DNA from: Oscheius tipulae
Taxonomy: Eukaryota > Nematoda > Chromadorea > Rhabditida > Rhabditidae
Direction: 5' to 3'
NCBI GenBank assembly: GCA_037178975.1
Contig: JASJZH010000003.1
Location: forward strand, 4,278,001-4,342,000
Length of the DNA: 64,000 bases
Positions 46,167-57,464 of this stretch are shown in pieces. Below the pieces are notes generated by a model. The model did not search any database, had not been told where the DNA came from, and saw only the letters and a program-made list of their open reading frames with translations. Every line of letters starts with the position of its first letter. The stretch's first letter is position 1. A program made the translations under genes and the position numbers.

Positions 46167-49100
46167 ATGGACTACTCTTTCAACGACGACACGCCAATGA
46201 GCGACCCTTTCCTCTCCTTGGAGACCAATCTCGATGATATAAGCGGTACGTTCTTTTCGTGGAAATCTTATCTACATGTGCTGGGGAAGCCTTGTTTTTT
46301 TCGAGGAAGGAAGCAACGAAAAATGATGGAACAGAACACGATACAGTGTGTAGTCACAGATCCTTTGTAATGTCGGATCTGTCATCTCTTCTCGTTTATG
46401 TCTAACATAACTGTCCATGGAGAGGTCCAGCTTATCTGCAACTATCGCCGGTTCTGTTTTGTTCAGAAAACGAGCAATAAGATGATCTGTGTGAGGGGGT
46501 GTTTTTCCTAAAGTGCAAGTGTGCCACAAACACAGTGTCTGAACCCACTTCTAGCAACCTGCTCTCCTTTTTCCAAATGTACAAATACAGTAATCCGTAC
46601 AGTGAGTGTGTTTCTTTTGTCCCAAATTCCGCGGTCTTTGTTCTGTTACTGCGTCTGCCATGTGTTCTGCTCCCACTTGCAAAACTGGGAACCAATACCC
46701 ATTCCTTCTCTTATCTCCTTAGCTTTTCGTGGATGCGTTGCATTAACGGAGGCGCTTATCACAATTGTAGTACCTCTCCTAGGATTCCCCCTACCTATGG
46801 AGGCTGTCCAGCGCTTTTTCTGTGAGTCAGGGAGATACTGTAGTTAAACATGAGTTTAACTTCTGTTTTTCAGCGGTCATCCAAATGGATGAGTCTTTCG
46901 GACTCGGATCCTCTTCTTGGCATCCTCAACAACCGTCGTCCTCTTACCACAATCCCTATGCTCGACCGAACCAGCACAGTCCGCCACAGGAGTTTTATGA
47001 GCAAGCCAAGTAGGTTTTCCGTCTCTTCAAATCAATTGGTTTCAGATCCCGTGAGATCGGCTCCATCGTGTCTCTTCTCCAGTCCGACAGTCCACCACAC
47101 AATGATCCCTATGCTGCCATGAAGTTCTCTCCTCCCAATCTGGACATGGAAGCCTGTAACCTCAATGGTCCAGCTCGACTCTTGCCAGTTCTTCAAAGTC
47201 ATTCGGGACAGTCCAATTATCAGCCAGGAACCCTTGTAAGTTAACTGTCAGGAGAAAGTGCAGATAAGAGACAAATCAGTACTCGGAAAACAAAAAAGGC
47301 ACACTTTGTTCGCCTAAAGACGGGTTATCTCGAAAGGGGCTGCAGTGATTTAGAAGAGAGATATGAATCCAAAAGGAACTGAGCACAGATTAGAAGTTAT
47401 ATCCGTAGCAGTAAGATGATGCAATTTTGGGTGATCTCTGATCAGAACTGTAGGGATGCCCGACCAGACCGTTGGCTTTTGCTCTATTGCCATCATTTTC
47501 GAGCTGCCAATCTCTTATCGACTTCAAACAGTCTGACGCGCTCTGATACAGAGTCTTCGCGTGAAACATACCGTAAAATCAAGGGAGCAGTGAACTAGTT
47601 TCAGGCCCATCATCTGTCATCTCCGGCTATGCAGCCTGCTCAAGTTATGTCTCCTCCGGCTATGTACGTAGACACCCAAATGTCTCCGGAAGCATATCAG
47701 GATCCCAAAACCTCTCCCTATATGGCTCAGAGAGTCAAGATGGAGTCTCCTCCGCCTTCTGCTCCTGTCACTCGTAAACCAAGCTCCACCAAGGAAGAAC
47801 TGCTCATTATGCTGGTGAGTCAAGGCGTTTTCCATGAAAACAGACAGGTTCAGATGAACATGTCACCCTCGGAAGTAGACAAATTGAAGAACAAGGGCGA
47901 GCCGCGTAGTCGTCCCTCCGCAGTGGCTACCCGAGTGACCAAAGACCATGATGGCTCAAGACAAAGTGTGAAAAAATGGACTGAGGATGATGATGACGAC
48001 GATGGTGAGGATTTGGAAGAAGATGACCAGCCAGTGCGGAAAGGACCAAAGACTGAAAGAAGAACTGCTCATAACCTTATTGAAAAGAAATACCGTTGTT
48101 CGATTAATGACAGAATACAGCACTTGAAAAGCATGCTGGCAGGAGATGATGCTAAGGTATGTTTTATCGAGAATCATACTCATAAATATTGTAGCTCTCG
48201 AAGTCGGCAACTCTCCGAAAGGCCATCGATCACATCGAATACCTGGAAGGAGAGAATGCCTCTTTGAGATCGGAAGTCGACCATCTGCAGATGGTGCTCA
48301 AAGCCCATCGAATTGAAGTTACTCCACGAGCTCAATCCCCGATGAGTCTCAGTCCGACCACCTCTTCCAGTGCCATGTCACCAACAGCTGTAAGACAATT
48401 ATTTTGACTTAAATTTGAAGACATTCCAGGGCTCTCCACAATCACCTCCTCTCCCTCTTCGAGGCGCCAAGCGGGCAAGGATGGATCAAAGTCGAGTGAC
48501 CATGTTCGGGCTGATGTTCGCGATGCTGATATTCAATCCTCTATCGTTCCTCGCTTCTCCAGCCTCAGCAAGTGATGACACAACCCAAAGAACCATCCTG
48601 CCTCAAGGAAGAGTGCTCGAAACGGACGAGTCCTTTGGCTACAGTAACAGTGACTGGTGGCACAACAGTGTCATTCGCCCCGGTTTCATCTGGCTCATCA
48701 ATATTCTGGTCGTTATATGGGTGCTCAATAGACTACTCGTTTATGGAGAGCCTGTACAGGTAAAGCCTTCGCGAATGTTCGTTCATGGTAGTTTAGGACT
48801 TCAAATCTGACTCTTGGACAACATTTTTATCCTTTCGGAAGAGAGCAAGACTCGAGTTCGAATCGAAGAATGTCAAGGAAGCTATGCGACAGTACATGGA
48901 GTGTCTAATTGTGAGTTTATTGTTTTGCATCCATCAATTATGCTAATCCAGATACTTGAGAGACCGCTGCCTTCTCCCGGTTTCGACATGTTACTTTCCG
49001 TTGTCTGGCAAGTCATCCGCCATGCTCTCAACTGGCTGTGGATCGGAAGGTAAACTTCCTTCTCAAACCTTTCCAACAACCGTTTCAGATGGTTCTCTCG

Positions 49101-50655
49101 ACTGCGAAGAGACTCTGAAAAGCCGAAGACGGTTGTTTGCAAGAGTCACGCTCACACCGCCTTGATCTACCACAAGCTGCATCAACTTCATTTGCTCGGT
49201 GTGGACGAGGCTCGCAGCCCAATTTGTGGTCTCTACCTTGCTCTCAGTGCCGTTAACTTGGCCGAAAGCGCTGGTGCCTCGACTGACGGACTACCACGAA
49301 ATGTTATGGCCGATATCTACATTCATGCCGGCCTCAGAACCAAACTGTGCATGTGGACGCCTTTCAGAAGTCTCGTAGCCGGATACTTCTTCAGAAGAGC
49401 CCGAAGACATATCCGAAGAGCCGAAGAGTCAAGTGTGAGTTCTTCGAATAGTAAGTAGTGATCATCTGTGTTGCAGGTAAACGGATTGATTTGGATGTAC
49501 CATCCCCTAGCGAAGAAGTACTTGTCCGATCCAAAACTTGTCGATTCGATTCTGTCAGGAAAAGACGCGCGTCTGGTGCCATACATTTCAGAAGACACAG
49601 GTGAGAAACTTCTTGTATTGTGATCAATGACTCTTTCAGCCAACCCCACCTCTCGTCTCCGAGCTCACTTCAAGCTCCACCTTCTCCAAAAACTGGCCGG
49701 AGAGTTGACAGGACGACTTGACTATGAAGTGGACATTGTCGATGTCTCTCGACTACTTCTCTCCATGTCTACAGGAGCTGGTCTCCCGAAAAAGACGAAC
49801 GACTGGGATGTCGACACGAGCATTGTAGACGGCGATGCCATGTGTACGTGGTGGACTCACGTCTTGACGTGTGCTCTATACTGGAAGCAGTCAATGAACG
49901 ACAGGGCGAAGAAGGCATACACAGTCATTCGACAATGCCCCAAACAGCTGCTTACCAAGTAAGTGCAATACTTGAATACTATAAACAGTACTATTCAGTC
50001 CTCTCGCCTTGGCTGTTGGACATGCGTTCTGTGCCAGAAAAGTCTGTGTAGATGACAGAACCAATCCCAAGTTTGGAGAGTTCGTCTATATGCATTCTCG
50101 CAAAGCATTGGAGATACTGAGACCGGCTGTGAGTCGGAGTGCCCCGGAGACTGTCGAAATTCATGTAGGTGCAAACAAGTTTTTATTACAGTCATTTACA
50201 GGACGTTCTCTGTCGTCTAGGCTACGAGTGGATCATGACTTCTCTTCTGGACGCATGGAGACAGGGATTAGAAGTCAATGTACCCTACTGGACTCAACAG
50301 CCAGTTCTCGACTACCGCACACTTTATCAGGAGGCATGCAATCATTACACCTTCTTGGATGAGCAAAGTCACCATCAAGCCGGTTATAGGGTATAACATT
50401 ATTGCTCTATAACTGAACAAAGTTTTCCAGACGACAGTCTATCAACTGACTTCGAGAATGTTGAATGGCGCCAATCCTCTACACACTTGGACAGCCGTGA
50501 CACAGATCAGAAGACAGAGGATGGCTGCTGTGAAGGGTCAATCATTCCTCGATCACGGGAAAATGTGCCGATCCAACCAGCCCGACCAGTTTCATCTCCA
50601 TGTTCTCGGCAAATTGCATGCCGACTTGACTCATCTCAGCGAAAAGTCCAAATAG
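46167..50655 (+). CDS. Sterol regulatory element-binding protein (SREBP / SBP-1)
   Basis: ER-membrane-tethered bHLH-zip activator of fatty acid and lipid synthesis. The acidic activation domain comes first ([20 protein letters not shown]). Next is a Pro/Ser-rich region with [16 protein letters not shown]. The bHLH is [20 protein letters not shown], containing the SREBP-specific Tyr where other bHLH proteins have Arg, followed by the zipper [20 protein letters not shown]. Two membrane helices ([20 protein letters not shown] and [20 protein letters not shown]) flank a short lumenal loop with [13 protein letters not shown], where site-1 cleavage would occur; an exact RxxL was not seen. The long C-terminal regulatory domain (about 48800-50655) that binds SCAP ends [13 protein letters not shown]. 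Intron 1 (46246-46873, 628 nt) and the intron 47236-47604 (369 nt) are large. One gene, as usual for nematodes. Confidence 0.93.
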
Positions 50656-50819
50656 ACCAATTTACCTCATTTGTTTGTATACAGTTATCGTTAGTTAGAC
50701 TAGCTCAAATTATCCGGTTCCGCGAATCCCTCTTGCTCATATCATACGTGCATTCGTGATTGTCTCCTCTATTTTGTGCTCACAATAAGACCCGTATCGA
50801 ATCTTCAGATTTATTATGT

Positions 50820-52628
50820 TTAAAGGAATTTTGCAGTCTTATCTTCGACGAAGTTGATCTCTTTGCACAGCTCGCCCAGCACAGTCACAACCTCAGAGCA
50901 GTCCTTCTCATTGACCAGTTCCGCGAAAACAACCATTCGTCCAGCTAGATAGGGACTCTGGTCGGGTCAATTACTCTTTAAACAATATGGATACCTGTCC
51001 GAAAGGATGGCAAGACTCTTCAAATTGTTTCGCCAAATCTTCCATGCAGTCTGTGCTCTGTCTGTTGCTCAATACTTTGGTTCTATTTTGCAGTTGATTG
51101 ACCATCGAATGAAGAAGACTGTCGACCATCTTCCGTTTCTGGAGAATGGCGTCTATTTGCTCCAGAGCCGCCTCTCTTTCTGTCTTATTGGCAACTGATT
51201 CAGCACGCGTTCGATAGTAGTACAGAGGAACATCTCGTGCCGGAACCAGTGTCTCGGGCCCATTCTAAAGAGCTACAAATTATTCGATAACAAAACAGTT
51301 CTCACCAGATTGAACTGCCCAGCTCCCAGTTTGATGTCACTCCGTTCTCCTTGGAAGTGGGAGACGGGAATGGGATTCAAGAAAGTACTTCCGAATCGAC
51401 AGACAGTTGAACCGAGAACAGCCTTCGAGACCTCCGAATACTGATTGACCAAGCCGAGATTGTTCAGATTGTTCTAGAATGAAATGTTTCGGCAAACAAG
51501 TGATGCCCTAGGGGCTAAATAACAGTTAAAATCCCATTTATTTGAACTTTACCAGATTTCCAACTCCTGTCAGCTTGCCCTGATCCCCTTCTCACTTATT
51601 TCCGCCCGACCGCATGTTTCCCACAAGGTGAGCTCCCCTGAGAAAAGCAACCTGGCTTCAGACAGACACACACATACAGAGAGGTTTTTTGGGTATTTAG
51701 AACTAGATATAATAAACACCTTTTCAGAGTCTGTTATCCACTGGACACTGAACTCGTCTCCATAACAGGTTCCTCCGTTGCAATTGCAAGCATACGATGG
51801 TTGAGTAGCTGTGGAAGCCGTCAATCCAAACACTGAAGCAGTTTAAGTTTGTTAACTAAAGAGAAAGTCAAACCTGACAGATCATTCTCCATTCCCGCCA
51901 ACATGGAGCCGGCTTCACAAGCCTCAATATAAACTGACAGTTGACTGAATCGTGCCTTCTTGATGGCATCTTGAAGTGTTCTCTTGGTCAGCTGAAACAT
52001 TGTTGTGTTTTAGTACAGCTTGAGAGACAGACTACTTTTCCCGAAGGCATCGAGACAAATCCCGGAGCCCCATGGTCAACAATGAAGAGAAAGATGTTGT
52101 CATTTTTCGTCGTTTTCAGTACCCGCTTGTTGTTGTTCTTTCCTTTGATTTTCTTCGAGTTACCCGTGAGCACAGCCACGAAATTGTCGACGTTTACATC
52201 ACCCAATCTGCGTTCTTTCATTACTTCTAATTGAAATCTAACTTGTAGTCGATTTTCAGGCCACTGTAGTAATCTGGTCCATCCGGAGCGTTCCGCAACT
52301 GACCAGGGGTCGGATTCCTGAACTTTGGTTGTTGAAAGGCTGGGGTAAACCAGCCTCGGATCGCTTGCAACATCATCGTACATCATAACAATGATATTTT
52401 TCGGTGGAACTCCTTTTGCGACCAGTAGATGATAGGCATGGGCCACATCTGCCTGATGTCGATAGTTTTCTATACCATTCGATCCCGCGACCAAAAGAGC
52501 ATGCAATTTGGAAGGAGACATATTACTAAAAAATATCTTCCTTTAGTTACTTCCAATCAGTCTTACTCGTTTTTAAATCCTGGATAGGCAGATACTAGGA
52601 GAGGAAGTAAGAAGAAGACCAGCTCCAT
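50820..52628 (-). CDS. Legumain-type asparaginyl endopeptidase (C13 cysteine protease)
   Basis: Lysosomal or gut protease cleaving after Asn. The signal peptide MELVFFLLPLLVSAYPGF is followed by the catalytic domain: ALLVAGSNGIENYRHQADVA, HAYHLLVAKGVPPKNIIVMM, YDDVASDPRLVYP. Catalytic His is in FLFIVDHGAPGFVSMPSG and catalytic Cys in LSVYIEACEAGSMLAGMEN. GLTASTATQPSYAC and DEFSVQWITDSE complete the core. The C-terminal prodomain continues through DVPLYYYRTRAESVANKTER and ends CKEINFVEDKTAKFL at 50820. This prodomain, together with the LVAGSNG and YRHQAD blocks, separates legumain from the GPI transamidase PIG-K, which lacks the prodomain and has a C-terminal membrane helix. The gene is 193 bp downstream of the Thr-rich secreted protein on the same strand, so co-transcription is possible but not shown. 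Confidence 0.9.
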
Positions 52629-52820
52629 GACTTGGAGAGACTACTTTACCTTCTAATTTACCTGAATTTATAGGGGCCGGCCAAGCTCTGACTCTTACTA
52701 TTGTTGTTAGATGACTGATAACGGGGTCAGGTACAGGAAGTGGCACAAGAACAACAAGCAAACAGATTCTTTTATTCAAAGACGTTGAAAGGAGGTCATG
52801 TACATTTGCTAACCCGGAAA

Positions 52821-54449
52821 TCAGATGTTCGTGTTGGCTATTCGATGGCTCACACCGTGGAGAGTCTTCTTCCGAAGACGACGGACCTTCTTTTGGAATT
52901 TCGGTCGTCTGACAACGCTGGATGAGTTGCGGAACGGATGAGTCACACTAGAAGAGTTGGGACGACCAGGTCGAATCTAAATTGGCTGTTCATAATTTAA
53001 GAAAGAGAAGAGACCCGGAGAAGCCGCCTGTTCTGTCCCCTGAAGTTCTTGCGATGTGGTCTTCTTGGCTGGCCGCGATGAAGAGTTCGAGGAGAAGTTT
53101 GTGCAGTTACATCTCCTAAGCCACTAAGCCACCGAACGAGCAAAGTTGTCACCTGTTCTTCTTGTCGAAGAGAAATTGGTCACTCGAACTGTGCTCTTCG
53201 GAGTGACTGTCGGCTCGAGAGTAGTCAAAATATGAGGTCTCATTGATGGAAGCCCTTTTACCAGTTCCTCAATTATCTAAACATTTTCGTAGGCCCCTAT
53301 TGTCTCCACCCAACCTCTGAATCGCTAGTAAATCCGCGTCCCGTCTCAGGAACAGACGTACTCTCTAATATCACAGGTTCTGTCGTTGTCTCGACAGCCC
53401 TGAATCGACCGGTACTCAGCCTTCTTCGTGGAATAGTTGGAATAATCGAGATGTCTTCCTCGGTTGGAATTGGAATAGTCACAGTAGGCTCCGGAGTAAT
53501 GAAAGATTCCTTCTCGACAGCAGTCGGGACCTGGTCCGTCACACTGATATCCAGAATAGCGGCCTCCTGATCCGGTAGGAAGGTTTCGGGAACTTCATTA
53601 GGTGGAGAAACGAAGACGAAAGATTCCTCGGGAAGAGGTATGAAAGTAGATTCAGTAACAGGCTCCTGGTTTGGCAAGGGAATCAAAACTCGAGGATCTT
53701 CTTCGTGAAAATCACTGTCAGTTGTGGGCTCTGTGAACTCTCTGAATGGAGCAGGACTCGTAGTTTCAGGAACCGAAGGAGAGTCATCCGGTAGAGGAAT
53801 GAGAATCATGGGGTCCGTTGCCAGTTCTACGGTCGTTGTGGTAGTCTGTGTGATTGTTGTGGTCGTTGGCGTCATGGTTGTAGTTGTAGTTGTCGTTGTA
53901 GTTGTAGAAGTCGTACTTGGTGTAGTCGTTGAGGTAGGCGTGGTGGTTGTGCTAGTCTCTAGCTCCTCCTCATTTGATTCTTCTGGAACTGTCACTCTCG
54001 GCATGATAGCTCCAACAGGAGGTCGAATAGAAGGAGGACCACGGAATCGCTGACTTTGAATTATTGGAGGAAGTGTTGTCGTCGGTGGAACTGGCGTTGT
54101 ACTTAAATCGAACGATTTCTCTAACTGGAACACACTCACTTTTCCTTCTCACTTTTAGTTTCCACCGGATCTTCAGCAAGTGTTGTTTCTTGGTCATTTC
54201 TCTGAGCACTGGTAGCTTCTTCCTCCTTATCGAACAGACTCAATTGGAGATTTTCGTCTGGACTCCCGTCGATGTTGAAACTAGAGGTCATAACGTTATG
54301 TCCAGAATTATCCTGCCTCACTTGTGATCTTCCGTGGCCTCATCAATCGGTAAAGGTGGTAAAGGCGGTGCCAAGAGAGAGTACGTGTTTTGGATGAATA
54401 GCAACAAGCATAGCCACCTCTGAAACCTCGTGTTGTAAGATGGTTTCAT
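52821..54449 (-). CDS. Secreted Thr-rich, mucin-like protein
   Basis: Starts MKPSYNTRFQRWLCLLLFIQ, whose hydrophobic core is a probable signal peptide. Two 40-nt introns join an acidic segment (FNIDGSPDENLQLSLFDKEE) to the main exon. That exon contains PVPPTTTLPPII, a Thr-rich tract (about 53840-53960; long T runs interrupted by P, S, M and I) and a region with repeated IPLP units: MILIPLPDDSP, RVLIPLPNQEP, TFIPLPEESF, then TIPIPTEED. The C-terminal exons are basic (RRPHRKNFRGQNRRLLR, RRPKFQKKVRRLRKK) and end RIANTNI at 52821. No cysteine-rich module was noticed, so it is not a standard cuticle collagen or chitin-binding mucin; the Thr tract is a likely O-glycosylation site. Function unknown. 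The last two splice junctions are inferred from frame and composition only. Confidence 0.65.
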
Positions 54450-54485
54450 GGCAATTTGGCCCACGATGGGTCTTCCCTGCTGAGT

Positions 54486-54743
54486 TTATTGCGCCTTGCG
54501 GCAGAGAGGCAAAAAAGGGACCGCTTCACACTGTCTTTCGTCTGAACATTTGAGATCGGTCTTCGACAAGGCCGCACAGGGTGTTTGAGAATCGGATCGA
54601 AAAGAGAAAGGACAATTATTGTGACTTTGGCGAAGGCAAAGATCACGTGGATCTCTAACCCGATACTTTATTTTCGATATAAGAGGCATGACCAAAAGCA
54701 GGCAGGCTATACCGCATTTAGAGTGACTGAAAAAAGGTGTCAT
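54486..54743 (-). CDS. Possible small secreted cysteine-rich peptide
   Basis: Open frame of 85 codons with an ATG start. MTPFFSHSKCGIACLLLVMP gives a hydrophobic core suitable for a signal peptide, followed by KIKYRVRDP and six cysteines: LC, NNC, TPC, LKC, RQC and PLC, with spacings of about 6, 11, 9, 5 and 9. It ends CRKAQ 36 bp before the start of the Thr-rich gene on the same strand. I recognise no family; no toxin or ShK pattern is claimed. An acceptor-like ttttttcag inside the first codons means the true start could lie in an upstream exon. It could equally be 5' UTR of the neighbouring gene; confidence is low. Confidence 0.3.
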   Translation of the reverse strand: MTPFFSHSKCGIACLLLVMPLISKIKYRVRDPRDLCLRQSHNNCPFSFRSDSQTPCAALSKTDLKCSDERQCEAVPFLPLCRKAQ

Positions 54744-55859
54744 TGCGCCGGAACATCCACTTGATCATGGAGACCAAACCTCCCCAAGGGCTTTTGCAGA
54801 TTGTCTCGATCTTTTCACTGGTTTTTTTTTCGTTTCAAACGGGAAGCTACATTTCATCTGAGACAGGCATTGTTCGCGCGTTTTTACACGTTTCTTGATA
54901 GAGATCTTCTGCGTTTCAGCGCGAGATTCGAGAGAATCGCAAACTTTTTGGAATTTATGGGTGCTATGTGGAGTCGTTACTGTCTCCCAAGTAGAGAAAT
55001 GTTTTTTTTTTCTGGCTTCATTCATGATAAATGGGGAAGTCAACAGTTCTCTCGGATGGCTAAGTCTTTAAAATACTTTAAAAAGACGGCAAATAGCCGC
55101 CTTTGTGGTTATCTTCGGAAGTTTCTACCAGCAAAAAAGACTTTTCAATCGAAATAATGTAGAGAAATTGTAATCAATTCAGTTGCACGTTAGCTGTACA
55201 GGATACTAAAAATGACGTGAGTAAAAATTGGTTGCAGAGAAAGAGTGTCCAGTGGAGTCAAAGTAGGAAGAGTCTGGAGGAAAGACTGACCATGCTGTAT
55301 TCGAGAGTGTCCTTCCTCTCTAAGGATTGAATGTAACGGGGCGACGAGACACTGTAGAGGGAGAGAGATGGCACTCTTCCAGTTCAAACGACGGCTGCCG
55401 TTTTTGCAACTTGTCTCTTACGACGACCTTTCTCCCGCCTGCGGCATTTTTCAGGTCCACCTCTCCGATCCTCGACTTATTTTTCCAAGATCGACATCTT
55501 GTGATAAGATTCTGTGACATCGTTCATTGAGTAAGTCCCTTCTTGAATAGAGGGTCCAGGTATCGTCAGCTTTCAAAAGATAGTAATTAAAATTGGTCAC
55601 ATTTTAAAAAGAAAATGATCCAGAGACAATGTGAGAAGACTACTTGCTGCAAACGACTTTCCATCGTCGTATTCAGCTTTGCGCTGCTACCCAACCTATC
55701 GTTCAAACAACTCTGGCTTTTCAGGCATCCAATCGCTAAAGCTCCATCAAATCTGATAACTGTTCAGGATTGTGTCTGTCACGACAAGTTCTACCTAGTT
55801 CTGTCGGAAGAAGAGGAGGACCGCTTCTGCGAGTTGTGCTGAATGAACTGCCGTGAATT

Positions 55860-56400
55860 GAACGTTTTTGGTGGATAGGCCATGCCCAATTCTTACTGAA
55901 GTCAGAAGAATGCCACTGAGGAGAACATTCCTCGATCCCCAATGAGCTGCTCGGCCGTGAAAAAATGCCGATACCGAGACATGAACACGTGACTTAGAGG
56001 ATAGGTCATGTCTTATTTCTGCTGGAAAGTGCTGAAGAACACATCTGCTCACATGGAGGAGATCCGGAATCTCCGTCGCCGATGATGCCGCCAGAAAAAT
56101 GCTCCTTTGTGTTTTTTTTTGCTGGAAACTGCGGAAAATTCAGCTAGAGACAGACAGTATGAGCAAGTTCTGTTCTGATATGGAGACGAGACTGAAAGAT
56201 TCCTGTTCGGATGTGCCGCGAGGAAAAAAAATGCCGACCGCGCATAATGATAGCGTCATTTGGGAGATGGGTTATATTCACTTTTTGCTGAACACTGCCG
56301 AAGAACATGACATGAAGTTCAAAATGTGATTTGGGAGACGGGTCATGCCGAAATTTTTCAGAAATTTGACCTGGCATGACAGGCCAAGTTTAACTAGTGA
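55860..56400. repeat. Cluster of diverged tandem-like repeat units
   Basis: Recurrent fragments: ggataggccatgcc (about 55875), ggataggtcatgtc (56000), gagatgggttatattc (56263) and gagacgggtcatgccg (56335). Each of the first three is followed by a ttctgctg...gaagaa-like stretch. Between them is a second recurring element, gccg..gaaaaa..atgccg (about 55953, 56086, 56216). Unit spacing is irregular, about 70-130 bp, and identity is low, so this is a decayed array rather than a fresh satellite. Confidence 0.5.
56139..56214 (+). pseudogene. Duplicated fragment of a CCDC186 coding exon
   Basis: These 76 nt match 58599-58674 with three mismatches. The region encodes QLETDSMSK and SDMETRLKD in the real exon. 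The copy lies 2,460 bp upstream, lacks the flanking splice sites and exon context, and is embedded in the decayed repeats, so it is a partial duplicate, probably non-functional. The reading frame is still open through the copy. Confidence 0.8.
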
Positions 56401-57464
56401 GACATGACGTGTCAAGTCTTGTCGAGATTCGGAAAGAAACTGAGTATACCTCATCTAATAGTTCACAAAAATAAGGCATGACCGGTCTTCAGCAGCGTAA
56501 TCTCTTTAAAAAGACACATGGCAGTATCAGATTCAGGAGCCTTACGTTCCACAGTGAGTGTTCAGAGCTCTCCGAATCAATGAGTCGTCTAAGCATCCAT
56601 TAGCATCCGTTTCATAGCGCTTCTCCACAAGTCTGCTGTTTCAATATGTTCCGGTTCCTCAACGTGTCTAGTAGCTGCTACTTCAACTCATTGACCACTT
56701 TTTCGAACAGCATCATAACAGTCTCGCTCCGAAAATAGCCATCGAGGACAGAAATCAAAGGTTCTATGCTTTGAAATTGATTCGGTGTTGACTCTCTGCT
56801 TGGCAATGCGAGGTTGTCTCTGCCAGTCTGAGGTTCTCAGATCTGTGTTACTTCGTGATAGAGAAAGGTAACCAAAACACTACGAAAGAGCGACGAATGT
56901 TTGAAAAAGCAGAAACACGTGTCCTGAAATTGTCGGATACGAGCAGCACAAGCGAGCAGCAAACGAGCAAATGGCTTCGGACTGAAGCCTCAAAGTTGAC
57001 AAGACTCGACAGGATCTTTCAAGTCAGGTTCGCTTTTGATGTGGTCCGACAAGTCGAGGGCGACTAGACTCTGCATAGTGTGAGCATCAAGCGGAAACTA
57101 TGATCGGTTAAATGAGATTATCTTAAACACTTTTTTGTCCGAACCCACTCAGTATGACATGGTAAAAAGCTGCCATGAACTCAACTCATTATGTTCAATT
57201 TAATTATGGAAGTCGTTTTCAAGTGTCTCTAGCTCCAATGTCTCCCGACGAGTCTTCGCAATTGTATGGCGAAGGGGCGCAAGGACTGACCCTACTAAAT
57301 CGATCGCCCTTGCTTGCTTCTTCCTAATTTGACTTTTCTCATCTCTTTTGATATACTAAGCGGAGAACTTTGAGGATTGATAGAAACGGGTTTACTGCAC
57401 ACACTTTTACATTCTTAAAATACTTTCCTATCCAAAATTATAGGAACAAGAGAATGGTTTTCTA

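Larger units (their letters stand above)
54744..57464. other. Intergenic region left of CCDC186, rich in decayed repeats
   Basis: About 2.7 kb with no supported gene. It contains the decayed repeat patch at 55860-56400 and the exon-derived duplicate at 56139-56214. The rest is simple-sequence-poor, with several T runs, and holds the CCDC186 promoter at its right end. Confidence 0.5.

Noticed and set aside
53840-53960. A CRISPR-like or satellite array
   Set aside because: It is an imperfect Thr-codon repeat within a coding exon, without spacers; the window is also eukaryotic.
53724-54053. Val-rich plus-strand frame opposite the Thr-rich tract
   Set aside because: It is the antisense shadow of the ACN/TCN-rich Thr/Ser repeats, which reads as Val on the other strand.
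54801-55157. 118-codon plus-strand frame
   Set aside because: Non-ATG start, aromatic- and Arg-rich with no family signal, and no upstream exon.
55615-55842. 75-codon plus-strand frame with six cysteines and an ATG
   Set aside because: Cysteine spacing is irregular and the hydrophobic part is not N-terminal. It may be a chance frame at the edge of the repeat patch.
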